Of a stretch of DNA of 64,000 bases, positions 1 through 8,698 are shown piece after piece (position 1 is the stretch's first letter; every line of letters starts with the position of its first letter). Both the position numbers and the translations under genes were made by a program. Origin of the DNA: Thermoflexaceae bacterium (GTDB lineage Bacteria; Chloroflexota; Dehalococcoidia; Tepidiformales; Tepidiformaceae); the NCBI GenBank assembly GCA_015075555.1, contig JABTUD010000001.1, positions 186,001-250,000 on the forward strand. Direction: 5' to 3'. The notes under the pieces are model-generated. The model was not told where the DNA came from. It searched no databases and saw only the letters and a list, made by a program, of their open reading frames with translations.

Positions 1-158
1 ACCTCAACCGTCACGCCCTCGCGGGTCACGGGACCAGCGGTTGCCTGTACCCCACGCGGTGGCGGGACGGGGGTCTGCGCGAGTGCTGGTCGCACTATTC
101 CAGGAAGCAGGGATAGTGCGGCCATGAACCGGGCCAGCCGTATCGCTTTCAAGAGCAT
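1..158 (-). CDS. Secreted protein, N-terminal part (cut by window edge)
   Basis: This reading frame starts with ATG at 158 and stays open to the window edge, giving about 52 residues. A purine-rich GGGGGACGGG lies just upstream as a likely ribosome binding site. The N-terminus is a basic stretch followed by a hydrophobic core and an ALA-type cleavage site near residue 26, then a proline-rich segment, as expected of an exported protein. It begins 17 bases after the stop of the small secreted protein upstream and is probably cotranscribed with it. The body of the protein lies outside the window, so no function is offered. Confidence 0.55.
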   Translation of the reverse strand, partial: MLLKAIRLARFMAALSLLPGIVRPALAQTPVPPPRGVQATAGPVTREGVTVE

Positions 159-175
159 TGTTCCCGTCCCCCGGC

Positions 176-394
176 CTACTTCAGACTCGCGATGTCACGC
201 AGGACTTCATCGACCTTCCTGCCGCTCCATGCCCCGCGCGGCGGTTCGCCAGCCGCCTGCACCTTATCCTCGATGGCGCCATCCACGTAGGCCGCACGCG
301 CAGGCACCACCCCGAGAAGAGCTGCTCCACGCAATATGCCTAACATCAGCACCGGCCATCTGCCGATTACGTGTGACATTGCTGACTCCTTCAT
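176..394 (-). CDS. Small secreted protein of unknown function
   Basis: A 72-residue product with a clear signal peptide: MKESAMSHVIGRW followed by a hydrophobic run and a PARA-A cleavage site around residue 33. The mature part is only about 39 residues and charged. Its ATG at 394 overlaps a TGA (391-393) that closes another frame upstream (ATGA overlap), suggesting translational coupling to the preceding secreted-protein gene. The next secreted-protein gene starts 17 bases downstream. I do not recognise a family. Three export-signal proteins in a row suggest a small surface or secreted-protein cluster. Confidence 0.5.
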   Translation of the reverse strand: MKESAMSHVIGRWPVLMLGILRGAALLGVVPARAAYVDGAIEDKVQAAGEPPRGAWSGRKVDEVLRDIASLK

Positions 395-905
395 TGTCTA
401 CCCATGTGAGTCTTGATGTAGTCAATCGCATTCGGGCGGATTTCCGACATGGCAGTCCCACTGCGGAATAGACAGGCATCACCATCCTGGTCATCGCCAA
501 ATCCCGAAGATATGTGCCGGCACTCAAGGCCGTGCACTTTCCCTGGACCTGGCGACCCTCCCAGTTGACCTTGAGCCGGTCCAGTAGTGCCTCATCGGAG
601 GAACCGGCCTCGACTATGTGTACGACCGCAGGTGAACCGGACCCAACCTGGGTGAATGGGTCAAACGAATTGAACGTGTTATTCCAGCTGGAAATGGCAC
701 CGTTGTAGGGACTGGCCCAACGGCCTCCGGCGAGGTTCCCGATCGCCTTGGTTCCGCTGGTCCAGCCGGCATGCGGGTACCAGCTGGATCCCGGGTGCCA
801 ACCCTCCACAGCAGCGCGGGCCGGTGTTGGCGACGTTAGCCGCACCGAAGCCAGCAGCGCACCCGCCGCCACTGGCCGGGTCATGCCAAAGGCCGCAGAA
901 TTCAC
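264..905 (-). pseudogene. Secreted protein, probably frame-disrupted (possibly matrixin-like)
   Basis: The longest open frame gives 213 residues. After a weak signal-like N-terminus it reads plausibly as a secreted protein (for example SSWNNTFNSF and DPFTQVGSGSPAVVHIVEAG). The C-terminal third looks out of frame, because it runs across the downstream 72-residue gene. In another frame the segment ending at 391 reads MSEIRPNAIDYIKTHMGRQ-stop, a natural-looking terminus whose stop overlaps the next start codon. The simplest reading is a gene spanning about 905 to 391 with a frameshift between roughly 590 and 440. No HExxHxxGxxH zinc motif is visible in either frame, so the matrixin idea is weak. 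A sequencing error could also explain it. Confidence 0.4.
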
Positions 906-992
906 TGCTATGACAGTACCACATCACTAGTCGTGATGTTGGCAGCTGATCATTGGTCGAGTTGGGATGAAGCTTTGCTTTTCAACCGCCTG

Positions 993-3083
993 CTAGCTGA
1001 AAGGCGCCCTCTCGATGAGCAGGGCCTGGGAGCCAGGTTCGTCGACGTTGGGGTCGCGTGACCAGGTGCTGTCGTTGAGCGTCCAGCCCTGGCGGCGATC
1101 GGCGAGCAGCGTCTCCAGCACCTCGCCGAGATGGCGCTTCAGTTCCGGGCTGCGGACCGGGGCAAGGACTTCGATGCGCTCGTCGAGGTTGCGCTTCATT
1201 ATGTCCGCTGAGCCGATGAAGTATTCGGGGTCACCGCGATTCTCGAACATGTAGACGCGGGAGTGTTCGAGAAAGCGCCCGATGACCGAGACGACCCGGA
1301 CGTTCTCGCTCAGGCCAGCCAGGCCCGGGCGCAGGCGGCAGATGCCACGGACTACCAGGTCGACCTTCACACCCGCCTGTGAGGCCTCGTACAGGAGGCG
1401 TGTGAATTCACGGTCTTCGAGGGCGTTCATCTTGAAGATGATGCGCGCCGGGAGCCCCTGGCGGGCCGCCTCTATCTCCCGGTACACGCGGCTCACGAGG
1501 TCCGAACGGAGGTTCGTGGGGGCGACCAGCAGGTGGGAGCTCTCCAGTGAGTCGGCGAAGCCAGTGAGGTAGTTGAATATGCGCACGAGGTCGGCGCAGA
1601 TCCCCGGGTCTGCGGTGAAGAGGCCGACATCGGTATAGAGGCGCGCCGTCCGGGAGTTGTAGTTACCCGTGCCCACGTGGGCGTACATGGTGACGCCGTT
1701 GACCTCTTCACGGACAACCAGGCAGATCTTGCTGTGGATCTTCAGGTTCGGCATGCCGTAGGCGACGTGTACCCCGGCGCTCTCCAGCCTGCGCGCCCAC
1801 TCGATGTTGTTGGCTTCGTCGAAGCGCGCCGTCAGCTCAACCAGCACGGCAACCTGCTTGCCCCGGCCGGCGGCGTCGATGAGCGAGGCGAGGATGGGCG
1901 AGTCGGGCGAGGTCCGATACATGGTCTGCTTGATGGCAAGCACGGCCGGGTCATCGGCAGCCTCATCAACGAAACGCGCCACGGTGCCATCGAATGACTC
2001 ATAGGGGTGATGGACGAGGATGTCGCGCTCACGGATCTCGCTGAAGAACGACACCGGGTCGTTCACTGCCAGGAACGACGAAGGAACGGCAGGGGTAAAG
2101 GGCTTCTCGGCAAGCTCGGGCAGGGGCAGCGAGGCGAGCTGCATGAGGTCCGACAGCCCCAGGGGCCCCTTGCCGAAGAAGACATCCTGTTCGGCGAGCT
2201 CAAGCTCCTCGAGCATCAGGTCGAGGCGGGAGTGGGGAAGGGGGCCCGAGACTTCGAGCGTCACCGCCGATGCCAGCCGACGGCGCCGAAGCTCGGACTC
2301 GATGAGCTCCAGCAGGTCCTCGGCCTCCTCCCCGGGGCTCCCCGTCTCGGCGTTGCGGATAACGCGGAGAGCCTGCCAGTCTGTGACTTCCATCCCCGGG
2401 AAGAGGAGCTCGATGTTTGATGCGATCACGTCCTCGATGAGCACGAAGCGCATTGCGCCGGCATCCAGGAATCGCGGGCGGTTCTGCGGGACCTTGACGC
2501 GGGCGAAACGCTCAACGCCGCTTGCCGGGTGGCGCACGTTCAGGGCCAGCGAGAGGCTGCCGCTGGAGATGAATGGGAACGGATGCGCGGGGTCCACAAC
2601 CAGCGGCGTCAGCACGGGGAAGATGGCTTCCTCGAAGTAGCGCCGCAGCGTCTCCCTGGTTGCCAGGTCGAGCCCGGAGTAGGGCACAATCTGCACTCCG
2701 TGACCGTGCAAAGCGGGTCCCAGGTCCGTAAGCCAGACGTCCTCCATCGCGGTGCGCATCTCGTGGCAACGCCGGACGGCGAGGTCGAGCTGTTCGGCGA
2801 TGGTCAGGCCATCAACCGTGCGGGTACGGGGGTCGGCATGCAGCATCCGCTTCAACCAGCCGATGCGCTTGGCGAAGAACTCGTCGAGGTTGCTGGCGGA
2901 GATGGCAAGGAACTTGAGGCGGTCGAGCAGCAGATTCCTGGTGTCCGTTGCTTCCGCGAGCACGCGTTGGTTGAATTCGAGCCAGCTGATCTCGCGGTTG
3001 AGATAGAGGTCCGGGTCTTCGAGATCAAATGGCTCGCCGGGGCAAGGAGGGGACGGCGCGGCTTGTTCAGCTTCGATGGTCAC
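993..3083 (-). CDS. ppk1: Polyphosphate kinase 1
   Basis: Makes inorganic polyphosphate from ATP reversibly, through a phosphohistidine enzyme intermediate. At 696 residues the length fits the family. The N domain carries LNREISWLEFNQRVL near residue 28 and SNLDEFFAKRIG near 64. The catalytic phospholipase-D-like region has KIHSK with His450 and AHVGTGNYNSRTARLYTD with His469. The 19-residue spacing between these two histidines is the one seen between the active-site histidines of Escherichia coli PPK. The gene is monocistronic as far as can be seen and is separated from argB by about 90 bases. No phosphate-regulation box could be assigned. Confidence 0.96.
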   Translation of the reverse strand: MTIEAEQAAPSPPCPGEPFDLEDPDLYLNREISWLEFNQRVLAEATDTRNLLLDRLKFLAISASNLDEFFAKRIGWLKRMLHADPRTRTVDGLTIAEQLDLAVRRCHEMRTAMEDVWLTDLGPALHGHGVQIVPYSGLDLATRETLRRYFEEAIFPVLTPLVVDPAHPFPFISSGSLSLALNVRHPASGVERFARVKVPQNRPRFLDAGAMRFVLIEDVIASNIELLFPGMEVTDWQALRVIRNAETGSPGEEAEDLLELIESELRRRRLASAVTLEVSGPLPHSRLDLMLEELELAEQDVFFGKGPLGLSDLMQLASLPLPELAEKPFTPAVPSSFLAVNDPVSFFSEIRERDILVHHPYESFDGTVARFVDEAADDPAVLAIKQTMYRTSPDSPILASLIDAAGRGKQVAVLVELTARFDEANNIEWARRLESAGVHVAYGMPNLKIHSKICLVVREEVNGVTMYAHVGTGNYNSRTARLYTDVGLFTADPGICADLVRIFNYLTGFADSLESSHLLVAPTNLRSDLVSRVYREIEAARQGLPARIIFKMNALEDREFTRLLYEASQAGVKVDLVVRGICRLRPGLAGLSENVRVVSVIGRFLEHSRVYMFENRGDPEYFIGSADIMKRNLDERIEVLAPVRSPELKRHLGEVLETLLADRRQGWTLNDSTWSRDPNVDEPGSQALLIERAPFS

Positions 3084-3172
3084 GGCTCACCCACCAGTGG
3101 AACGCTGTTAACAAGTTCGGCTGCGCAATCGCAACATGTCAATCCGCAAACTCCCGACCGGGCAGCGCCGGG

Positions 3173-3943
3173 CTAGCCTGCCGGTGTAATTGCGGTCCCG
3201 CGTTCGCGGCGGGCAAGCAGGGAATGCGCCTCGCGGCCATCGATGATCCGCACCGGCACCCCCAGTGCGGCCGCGTGAAGGCATGCTTCGACCTTGGGCA
3301 CCATTCCGCCAACGATGACGCCACTGGCGAGCAGCGCGCGCGCATCGCTGTCGCTCAGGGACGCGAGCGCCGAGCCTGTCGCGTCGCGCACACCTTCGAC
3401 GTCGGTGAGGAAGACGAGCTCGCGCGCGCCCACGGCAGCAGCGATCTCGCCGGCGATTGTGTCGGCATTCACGTTCACCAGCTGGTCGGGCCCGTCGGCA
3501 GGCACAAACCCAATCGAGCTGACGACGGGCACGATCCCGGCGGCAAGGAGGGCACTGATTGCCGCCGGGTGGACCGCAACAGGCTCGCCGACGAAACCGA
3601 GTTCGGGCGAAGCAAGGCGGCATTCCAGGATGCGGCCATCAGCGCCGCTCAGCCCGGCTGCCACAGCGCCCGCTGCATTGATGGCGGCAACGATGCGCTT
3701 GTTGACGAGGCCGGCAAACACGGCCACCACAACCGGCAACACCTGCTCATCGGTAACGCGCAGCCCCCGCTCGAAGCGAGACGGGATGCTCATGCGTTCG
3801 AGCCAGCGGCTCGCTTCGGCGCCGCCGCCGTGGACCACGATCGGCACCTCCCCGGACTGCGCCATGGCCGCCACGTCAGCGAAGGTGGTGTCGGCACTGC
3901 CGAGGGTGCTGCCCCCTATCTTGATGACGAGCGGGGCGCTCAT
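3173..3943 (-). CDS. argB: Acetylglutamate kinase
   Basis: Phosphorylates N-acetylglutamate in the second step of the acetylated arginine pathway. The 256-residue protein has the amino-acid-kinase fold signatures: IKIGGSTL at the N-terminus, the glycine-rich VVHGGGAEASRWL near residue 35, and VNVNADTIAGEIAAAVGA with the substrate-binding asparagine region near residue 155. It is the last gene of an argC-argJ-argB operon and overlaps the end of argJ by four bases (ATGA), so translation is probably coupled. Confidence 0.96.
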   Translation of the reverse strand: MSAPLVIKIGGSTLGSADTTFADVAAMAQSGEVPIVVHGGGAEASRWLERMSIPSRFERGLRVTDEQVLPVVVAVFAGLVNKRIVAAINAAGAVAAGLSGADGRILECRLASPELGFVGEPVAVHPAAISALLAAGIVPVVSSIGFVPADGPDQLVNVNADTIAGEIAAAVGARELVFLTDVEGVRDATGSALASLSDSDARALLASGVIVGGMVPKVEACLHAAALGVPVRIIDGREAHSLLARRERGTAITPAG

Positions 3944-5139
3944 GTGTGGTAGTCCGCGTTGATCTTGACGTAGTCCTCGGTCAGGTCGCAGCCCCAGCCG
4001 TTGGCCATGCCCTCGCCAACACCCAGGTCCACTTCGATGGTGACCGTGTCTCCACGCATGGCGGCGGCCACCCGGTCAGGGTCGAAGCCTGTGGGGCGCT
4101 CGTCTTCGAACACGCGATGGCCGCAGAGGGTGACCGCCAGGTGGGGTTCGGAGACAGCGACCGATGACCGTCCAACGACCGCGACAATTCGGCCCCAGTT
4201 TGGGTCGGCGCCGTACACCGCGCTCTTGAGCAGGTAAGAGGTGGTCAGCTCGCGGGCGAGCTGGCGCGCCTCGCTCTCTGAGGCGGCACCCCGGACGGTG
4301 ACGTCCATGACCCTGGTCGCACCTTCACCATCACGTGCGATCTCCTTTGCCAGGTAGATGCAGAGGGCATCGAGCGCGCCAGCGAACTCCTCAGCGTAGG
4401 CCGACCCGTCGCCAATGGTCTCACCGCCGGCGGCGCCATTTGCGAGGAGGATGGCCGTGTCGCTGGGGCTGGTGTCACCATCGACTGAGACCAGGTTGAA
4501 CGAAAGGTCGACCGCCCTGCCCAGGCTTCGCCGGAGGAAACCCTGCTCGACCGGCGCGTCGGTGGTAAGGAAGGCGAGCATGGTCGCCATGTTGGGGTGA
4601 ATCATGCCCGAGCCCTTGCAGCAGCCGCCAAGCGTGTATGGGCCGAAACGCAGGGCCGCATGCTTGGGCCGCGTGTCCGTGGTCATGATCGCCCGGGCGA
4701 ACTCAGGGCCTGCACCCGGCGCCAGTCCGATGGCATCGATGCCGGGCTCTATCTTCTCCATGGGGAGGAAATGGCCGATAACGCCGGTGCTGCACACCAG
4801 CACATCGGCGGGTGGAATGCCGAGGTACCGGGCGACGAGGTCGGCCATGCGGCGGGCATCAGCGATGCCGCGCGCGCCGGTGCTGGAGTTCGCTACGCCG
4901 CTGTTCACCACCACGGCCTGGGCCTTCCCATCGGCAAGATGCGCCCGGTTGACATCGATGGCGGCGGAGTGGAGGCGGTTCTTCGTGAATGTGGCGGCAG
5001 CCGTGCAAAGCCTATCCGAAGCAAGAATCGCCAGGTCCAGCTTGCCATCGCCATAGGTCTTGATGCCCGCATATGTCGCCCCGGCTGCGAACCCCTGCGG
5101 TGAGGTGGCCGAACCGCTGGTATCGAGAGCGAGGCTCAC
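3940..5139 (-). CDS. argJ: Glutamate N-acetyltransferase / amino-acid acetyltransferase
   Basis: Transfers the acetyl group from N-acetylornithine to glutamate, which recycles it; some members can also use acetyl-CoA. The 399-residue precursor contains the self-cleavage site in HPNMATMLAF, where Thr186 becomes the N-terminal nucleophile of the beta chain. GGCCKGSGM precedes it as in the family. The ATG overlaps the argC stop by four bases, and its own end overlaps argB. Having argJ here implies a cyclic arginine pathway. Whether it is bifunctional cannot be read from the sequence alone. Confidence 0.96.
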   Translation of the reverse strand: MSLALDTSGSATSPQGFAAGATYAGIKTYGDGKLDLAILASDRLCTAAATFTKNRLHSAAIDVNRAHLADGKAQAVVVNSGVANSSTGARGIADARRMADLVARYLGIPPADVLVCSTGVIGHFLPMEKIEPGIDAIGLAPGAGPEFARAIMTTDTRPKHAALRFGPYTLGGCCKGSGMIHPNMATMLAFLTTDAPVEQGFLRRSLGRAVDLSFNLVSVDGDTSPSDTAILLANGAAGGETIGDGSAYAEEFAGALDALCIYLAKEIARDGEGATRVMDVTVRGAASESEARQLARELTTSYLLKSAVYGADPNWGRIVAVVGRSSVAVSEPHLAVTLCGHRVFEDERPTGFDPDRVAAAMRGDTVTIEVDLGVGEGMANGWGCDLTEDYVKINADYHT

Positions 5140-6158
5140 GGGTAGACCGCCGGCAGGCTGAGCCCATCCGTCTGCGAGAGCCCGAGCATGAGGTTCATGT
5201 TTTCGATTGCCTGGCCAGCCGCTCCCTTGCCGAGATTGTCGAGCACGCCAATTGCCACCAGCATTCCATTCCGTTCATCGATCACGGGGTGAACAAGGCA
5301 GGAGTTGGTTCCAAGGGTGTGCTTGGTGTGGGGTGGCTGGTCTGAGACCCGCGTGAAAGGCGCATCGCGGTAGAAGTCGCGGTAGAGGTCCGTCACCGCG
5401 GCCGCCGTCACCTTTCGCCGCAGCGGCGCGTAGCAGGTGGCATGGATGCCGCGCGTCATGGGAACCAGGTGCGGTGTGAAGGTGACGGTCAAGGCGGAGT
5501 CGCCAAGAGCAGAGAGCTCCTGTGCGATCTCGGGCTGATGGTTGTGATTGGCAACCTTGTAGGCCGAGACATCCTCGTTCACATCGGCGTAGCTGTAGCC
5601 GCCGCCGGTACCCCGCCCCGCACCGGAGATGCCCGACTTGGCGTCAACGATGACCGGGCTCTCGATGAGTCCCGCGGCCACCGCCGGGGCAAGTGCGAGG
5701 ACCGAAGCCGCCGGGTAGCACCCGGGATTGGCCACGAGCCGGGCCCCGCGGATGCGTTCCCTGTTGACCTCGGGAAGGCCATAGACGGCCTCTTCGAGCA
5801 GATCGGGCGCGGGGTGCGGCTGGCCGAACCAGGCCTGGAAATCGGCGGGGGCCTTCAGGCGAAAGTCCGCCGCGATGTCGATTACCGGGACGCCCGCCCG
5901 GACGAAGGGTGCACAGGCAGACGCGCTGGCTGCCGTCGGGAGCGCCGACATCACGATGTCGACGTCGCCCGTGATCTCTTCGTCAACACGGAAGCCGCCG
6001 TATACCGACAGGCCCGGGAAGGCTTCTCCGAGCAGCTGGCCGGCCAGCGAACGCCCCGTAGCTGAGGTGAGGCGGGCCGAGGGGTGGTTCCAGAGCAGGC
6101 GCGCGGCCTCCATGCCGGCGAACCCGGTGACGTTGATGATGCCAACCCTGTAGGTCAT
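5136..6158 (-). CDS. argC: N-acetyl-gamma-glutamyl-phosphate reductase
   Basis: NADPH-dependent reductase for the third step of arginine synthesis. The start chosen is ATG 6158, giving 340 residues that begin MTYRVGIINVTGFAGMEAA, the Rossmann nucleotide-binding loop. The open frame continues much further upstream, but that part only mirrors the opposite-strand hydrolase gene. The catalytic cysteine is Cys147 in VANPGCYPAAS. GHETDDH-type features are absent, as expected. It heads the argCJB operon and is divergent from the hydrolase at 6249. A perfect 12-bp palindrome lies in the shared 90-base intergenic region. Confidence 0.95.
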   Translation of the reverse strand: MTYRVGIINVTGFAGMEAARLLWNHPSARLTSATGRSLAGQLLGEAFPGLSVYGGFRVDEEITGDVDIVMSALPTAASASACAPFVRAGVPVIDIAADFRLKAPADFQAWFGQPHPAPDLLEEAVYGLPEVNRERIRGARLVANPGCYPAASVLALAPAVAAGLIESPVIVDAKSGISGAGRGTGGGYSYADVNEDVSAYKVANHNHQPEIAQELSALGDSALTVTFTPHLVPMTRGIHATCYAPLRRKVTAAAVTDLYRDFYRDAPFTRVSDQPPHTKHTLGTNSCLVHPVIDERNGMLVAIGVLDNLGKGAAGQAIENMNLMLGLSQTDGLSLPAVYP

Positions 6159-6202
6159 GGCTTGATTGTGCGTGTGGAAGGCAAATGAATCCACCGTGGC
6201 CG

Positions 6203-6214
6203 TGACGGGCGTCA
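6203..6214. promoter_or_regulatory. 12-bp palindrome between argC and the MBL hydrolase gene
   Basis: TGACG-GG-CGTCA is a perfect inverted repeat, 45 bases upstream of the argC start and 35 bases upstream of the hydrolase start. Its position between divergent genes suits an operator. It does not match an ARG box closely enough to call it one. Confidence 0.3.
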
Positions 6215-6248
6215 TGCCCGGTTGCCCAACCTGCCGTAGAGTTGGCTT

Positions 6249-6980
6249 ATGTCCGAACTCACACTCTCTTTTGTTGGGACGGGGAACGCTTTCGCGCCCG
6301 GTGGGCTCTGCTGGAACGGCTTCCTCGTGAATGGCCGATACCTCTTCGAGGCGCCGCCGCAGGCACTCATGTCCCTGCGCCACGAGGGCTTGGACCCTAA
6401 CGACCTCGATGCCGTGATCGTTAGCCACCACCACGCGGACCATTTCCTTGGCCTGCCTTTCCTCTTCCTCTACTGGAAGTACCAGGGGCGCACGCGGCCG
6501 GTGAAGGTGGTTGGCCCCCCGGAAACGAAGGATGTCATGGAGCAGGTGACCGAGCGGACCTATCCATCCCTGTTCGAGGCCAGCTACGAGGTCGAGTGGG
6601 TCGTGGCCGAACCAGGGAAGGACCTTCGCCTCAACGGCCTGCAGATTCAGCCAGTGGCGGTGAAACATGACGACAAGCTCAACATGAGCCTGGGCTACGC
6701 CTGTGCGCTGAATGGAAAGCGGTTCGGATACACGGGCGACACGGCAATCTGCGACGGTGTCCTGGACCTGGCGAGGCATAGCCAGGTGCTCGTCAGCGAA
6801 TGCGCGTCGCGTTCCGGGAACGTGCCCATCCACATGAACCTGGTGGATGACATGCCGGTCGTGCGGGCGGCAATGGGCGGGAACTCAACGCTCCTCCTCA
6901 CGCACATCGACTCGGACGTCGACAGCAACGGGCTGCCCAACACGCTTGTCGCCCGGGACCACGAGACCTATCGCTTCTGA
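6249..6980 (+). CDS. MBL-fold metal-dependent hydrolase (RNase Z-like subgroup)
   Basis: A 243-residue metallo-beta-lactamase fold protein. The metal-binding HHHADH motif lies near residue 59 in VIVSHHHADHFLGLPFLF. GYTGDTAICDGV near 160 supplies the metal-bridging aspartate, and LLLTHIDSD near 217 supplies the late histidine. The N-terminal LSFVGTGNAFAPGG resembles RNase Z and related phosphodiesterases or arylsulfatase-like hydrolases. It lacks the long flexible arm of true tRNase Z, so a general hydrolase is the safer call. It is divergent from argC and followed by a thiolase-fold gene 62 bases downstream. Confidence 0.85.
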   Translation: MSELTLSFVGTGNAFAPGGLCWNGFLVNGRYLFEAPPQALMSLRHEGLDPNDLDAVIVSHHHADHFLGLPFLFLYWKYQGRTRPVKVVGPPETKDVMEQVTERTYPSLFEASYEVEWVVAEPGKDLRLNGLQIQPVAVKHDDKLNMSLGYACALNGKRFGYTGDTAICDGVLDLARHSQVLVSECASRSGNVPIHMNLVDDMPVVRAAMGGNSTLLLTHIDSDVDSNGLPNTLVARDHETYRF

Positions 6981-7042
6981 CCCGGAGGTGGTTTGGCCGG
7001 GCTGCTGGTGGTAGTTAAGATCAGCGAAACCAGGGAGAAGAG

Positions 7043-8224
7043 ATGGCACATCCACTACGTGGCGCAACCGCGATCACAGGCCTCGGCATGACGCCGATGG
7101 GACGAGTGTTTGGCCGGTCGGCGACCGAGCTGGCAGCCGATGCCATTGCGCTTGCGATCGCCGACGCGGGCCTCGAAAAGGAGGACATCGACGGCCTGCT
7201 CATCAATGCGGGGGTCAGTCAGGGGCTGACGCTGGGATTGCAGAACTACTGCGGCTTCGCAGGCCTCAAGCTGCTGAACAACATGAACGCCGCCGGCTCA
7301 ACGGCCGCGCAGATGGTCCAGTACGCATCCATGGCCATTGCGGCCGGGATGGCGAGGCACGTGGTATGCGTATTTGCCGATACGCCCTTGAGCGAGGGCA
7401 AGTCGGCGGGCGCCGCCTATGGCATGAGGGCCAACGCACCGTCGCGTCCGCGGGGAATGGTCGGGCTCTACACCGCCGCCGGATACTTCGGGGCGAACAC
7501 GCCCTACGCACTGGCGGCACGGCGGCACATGGACCTCTACGGGACGAAACAGGACCACTTCGGCGAGATTGCCGTCGCCCAGCGGAAGTGGGCGGTGATG
7601 AACCCTCTTGCCCAGATGCGCGACCCGATGACCATGGAGGACTATCACGCCTCACGCTGGATCATCGAACCGCTGCACCTGCTCGACTGCTGCCTTGTCT
7701 CGAACGGCGCCATCGCGGTCATCGTCAGCCCGGCCAGCAATGCGAAGGACCTGCGCCAGCCGCCGGTGTACGTCCACGGCATGGGGCAGGGCCACCCGGG
7801 CGACAACAACCGTGCCGGGAGCGACTGGGAGACCGAGACGGGGGCGAAGTTGGCCGCTCAGACGGCCTATGCCATGGCTGGCATTGGCCCCGGCGATGTG
7901 AGCATCTGCGAGCTGTACGACTGCTACACCTACACCGTCCTTGTGACGCTGGAGGATTACGGTTTCTGCGGGAAGGGCGAGGGCGGGCCGTTCGTCGAAG
8001 GGGGGCGGCTCGGCCCCGGAGGGGCGCTGCCCACCAATACCGGCGGGGGAGAGCTCTCCGCTTACTACATGTGGGGCATGACCCCGCTGAGCGAGGCAAT
8101 CATCCAGGGCAGAGGGGCCGGGGGCGAACGCCAGGTTGCCAGGAACGACGTCATCCTCTGCACAGGGAATGGCGGCAACCTGAGCTACCACGGCTGCCTC
8201 ATCCTCAGCCCGCACGCCTCATAG
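7043..8224 (+). CDS. Thiolase-fold protein lacking the nucleophilic Cys (Ltp2/SCP-x-like)
   Basis: A 393-residue thiolase-superfamily protein of the lipid-transfer-protein type. Near residue 82 the usual CASG nucleophile position reads MNAAGSTAA, so the reactive cysteine is absent. Instead there is CELYDCYTYTVLVTLEDYGF near 290 and GKGEGGPFVEGGRLGPGG, features of Ltp2-type enzymes that use tyrosines in an aldolase reaction (family knowledge). The start has a good ribosome site, GGGAGAAGAG. A DUF35 partner follows 10 bases downstream, matching the Ltp2-DUF35 complex arrangement. It could instead be an SCP-x-type thiolase, but the missing cysteine argues against thiolysis. The substrate is unknown. 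Confidence 0.85.
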   Translation: MAHPLRGATAITGLGMTPMGRVFGRSATELAADAIALAIADAGLEKEDIDGLLINAGVSQGLTLGLQNYCGFAGLKLLNNMNAAGSTAAQMVQYASMAIAAGMARHVVCVFADTPLSEGKSAGAAYGMRANAPSRPRGMVGLYTAAGYFGANTPYALAARRHMDLYGTKQDHFGEIAVAQRKWAVMNPLAQMRDPMTMEDYHASRWIIEPLHLLDCCLVSNGAIAVIVSPASNAKDLRQPPVYVHGMGQGHPGDNNRAGSDWETETGAKLAAQTAYAMAGIGPGDVSICELYDCYTYTVLVTLEDYGFCGKGEGGPFVEGGRLGPGGALPTNTGGGELSAYYMWGMTPLSEAIIQGRGAGGERQVARNDVILCTGNGGNLSYHGCLILSPHAS

Positions 8225-8234
8225 GAGGGACCAG

Positions 8235-8648
8235 GTGACACAGGAAACCATCGTTCCGAAACCGCTGCCAGAGCCAGACGAGGCGTCGCGACCGTTCTTC
8301 GATGGCGCCCGGCAGGGCCGGTTGATGCTCATGAAATGCCTCACCTGCGGCACGGTCAGGCTGCCCTCGCGCCGCCATTGCGACCGTTGCCTTTCGCAGG
8401 AGTCCGAGTGGGTGGCCGCCAGCGGACGGGGCACCGTGCGGACCTTCGGAATCATGCACCAGCGCTATCACGCGGCCTTCGCGAACGACATCCCTTACAA
8501 CGTCACGGTAGTGGAGCTGGAGGAGGGCCCGCGCCTTCCCACCAACCTCATCGGCATTGCCAACGGCGAGATTCGCGTTGGAATGGAGGTGGTCGTCGAC
8601 TGGGAGCATCACGATGACGTGACCATTCCCAGGTTCCGGCCCGCCTGA
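8235..8648 (+). CDS. Zn-ribbon / OB-fold DUF35 protein, partner of the thiolase-fold protein
   Basis: A 137-residue protein with an N-terminal rubredoxin-like zinc ribbon (MKCLTCGTVRLPSRRHCDRC: two CxxC pairs near residues 35 and 51). It is followed by an OB-fold beta domain (GTVRTFGIMHQRYH to VVVDWEHHDD). DUF35 proteins bind thiolase-fold partners and help dock acyl-CoA. It starts with GTG at 8235, only 10 bases after the thiolase-fold gene, with GGAGGGACCAG upstream. The two products very probably form a complex. Confidence 0.88.
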   Translation: MTQETIVPKPLPEPDEASRPFFDGARQGRLMLMKCLTCGTVRLPSRRHCDRCLSQESEWVAASGRGTVRTFGIMHQRYHAAFANDIPYNVTVVELEEGPRLPTNLIGIANGEIRVGMEVVVDWEHHDDVTIPRFRPA

Positions 8649-8698
8649 GGCCCGGTCGCTCGGGCCGGCCTCCGGTTGCTGCGGGCAGCGCGGGCGAG

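Noticed and set aside
6159-6833. Long N-terminal extension of the argC open frame (565-residue ORF)
   Set aside because: The extra 225 residues mirror the opposite-strand MBL gene and lack protein character; the Rossmann start MTYRVGIINV at 6158 is the natural ArgC start.
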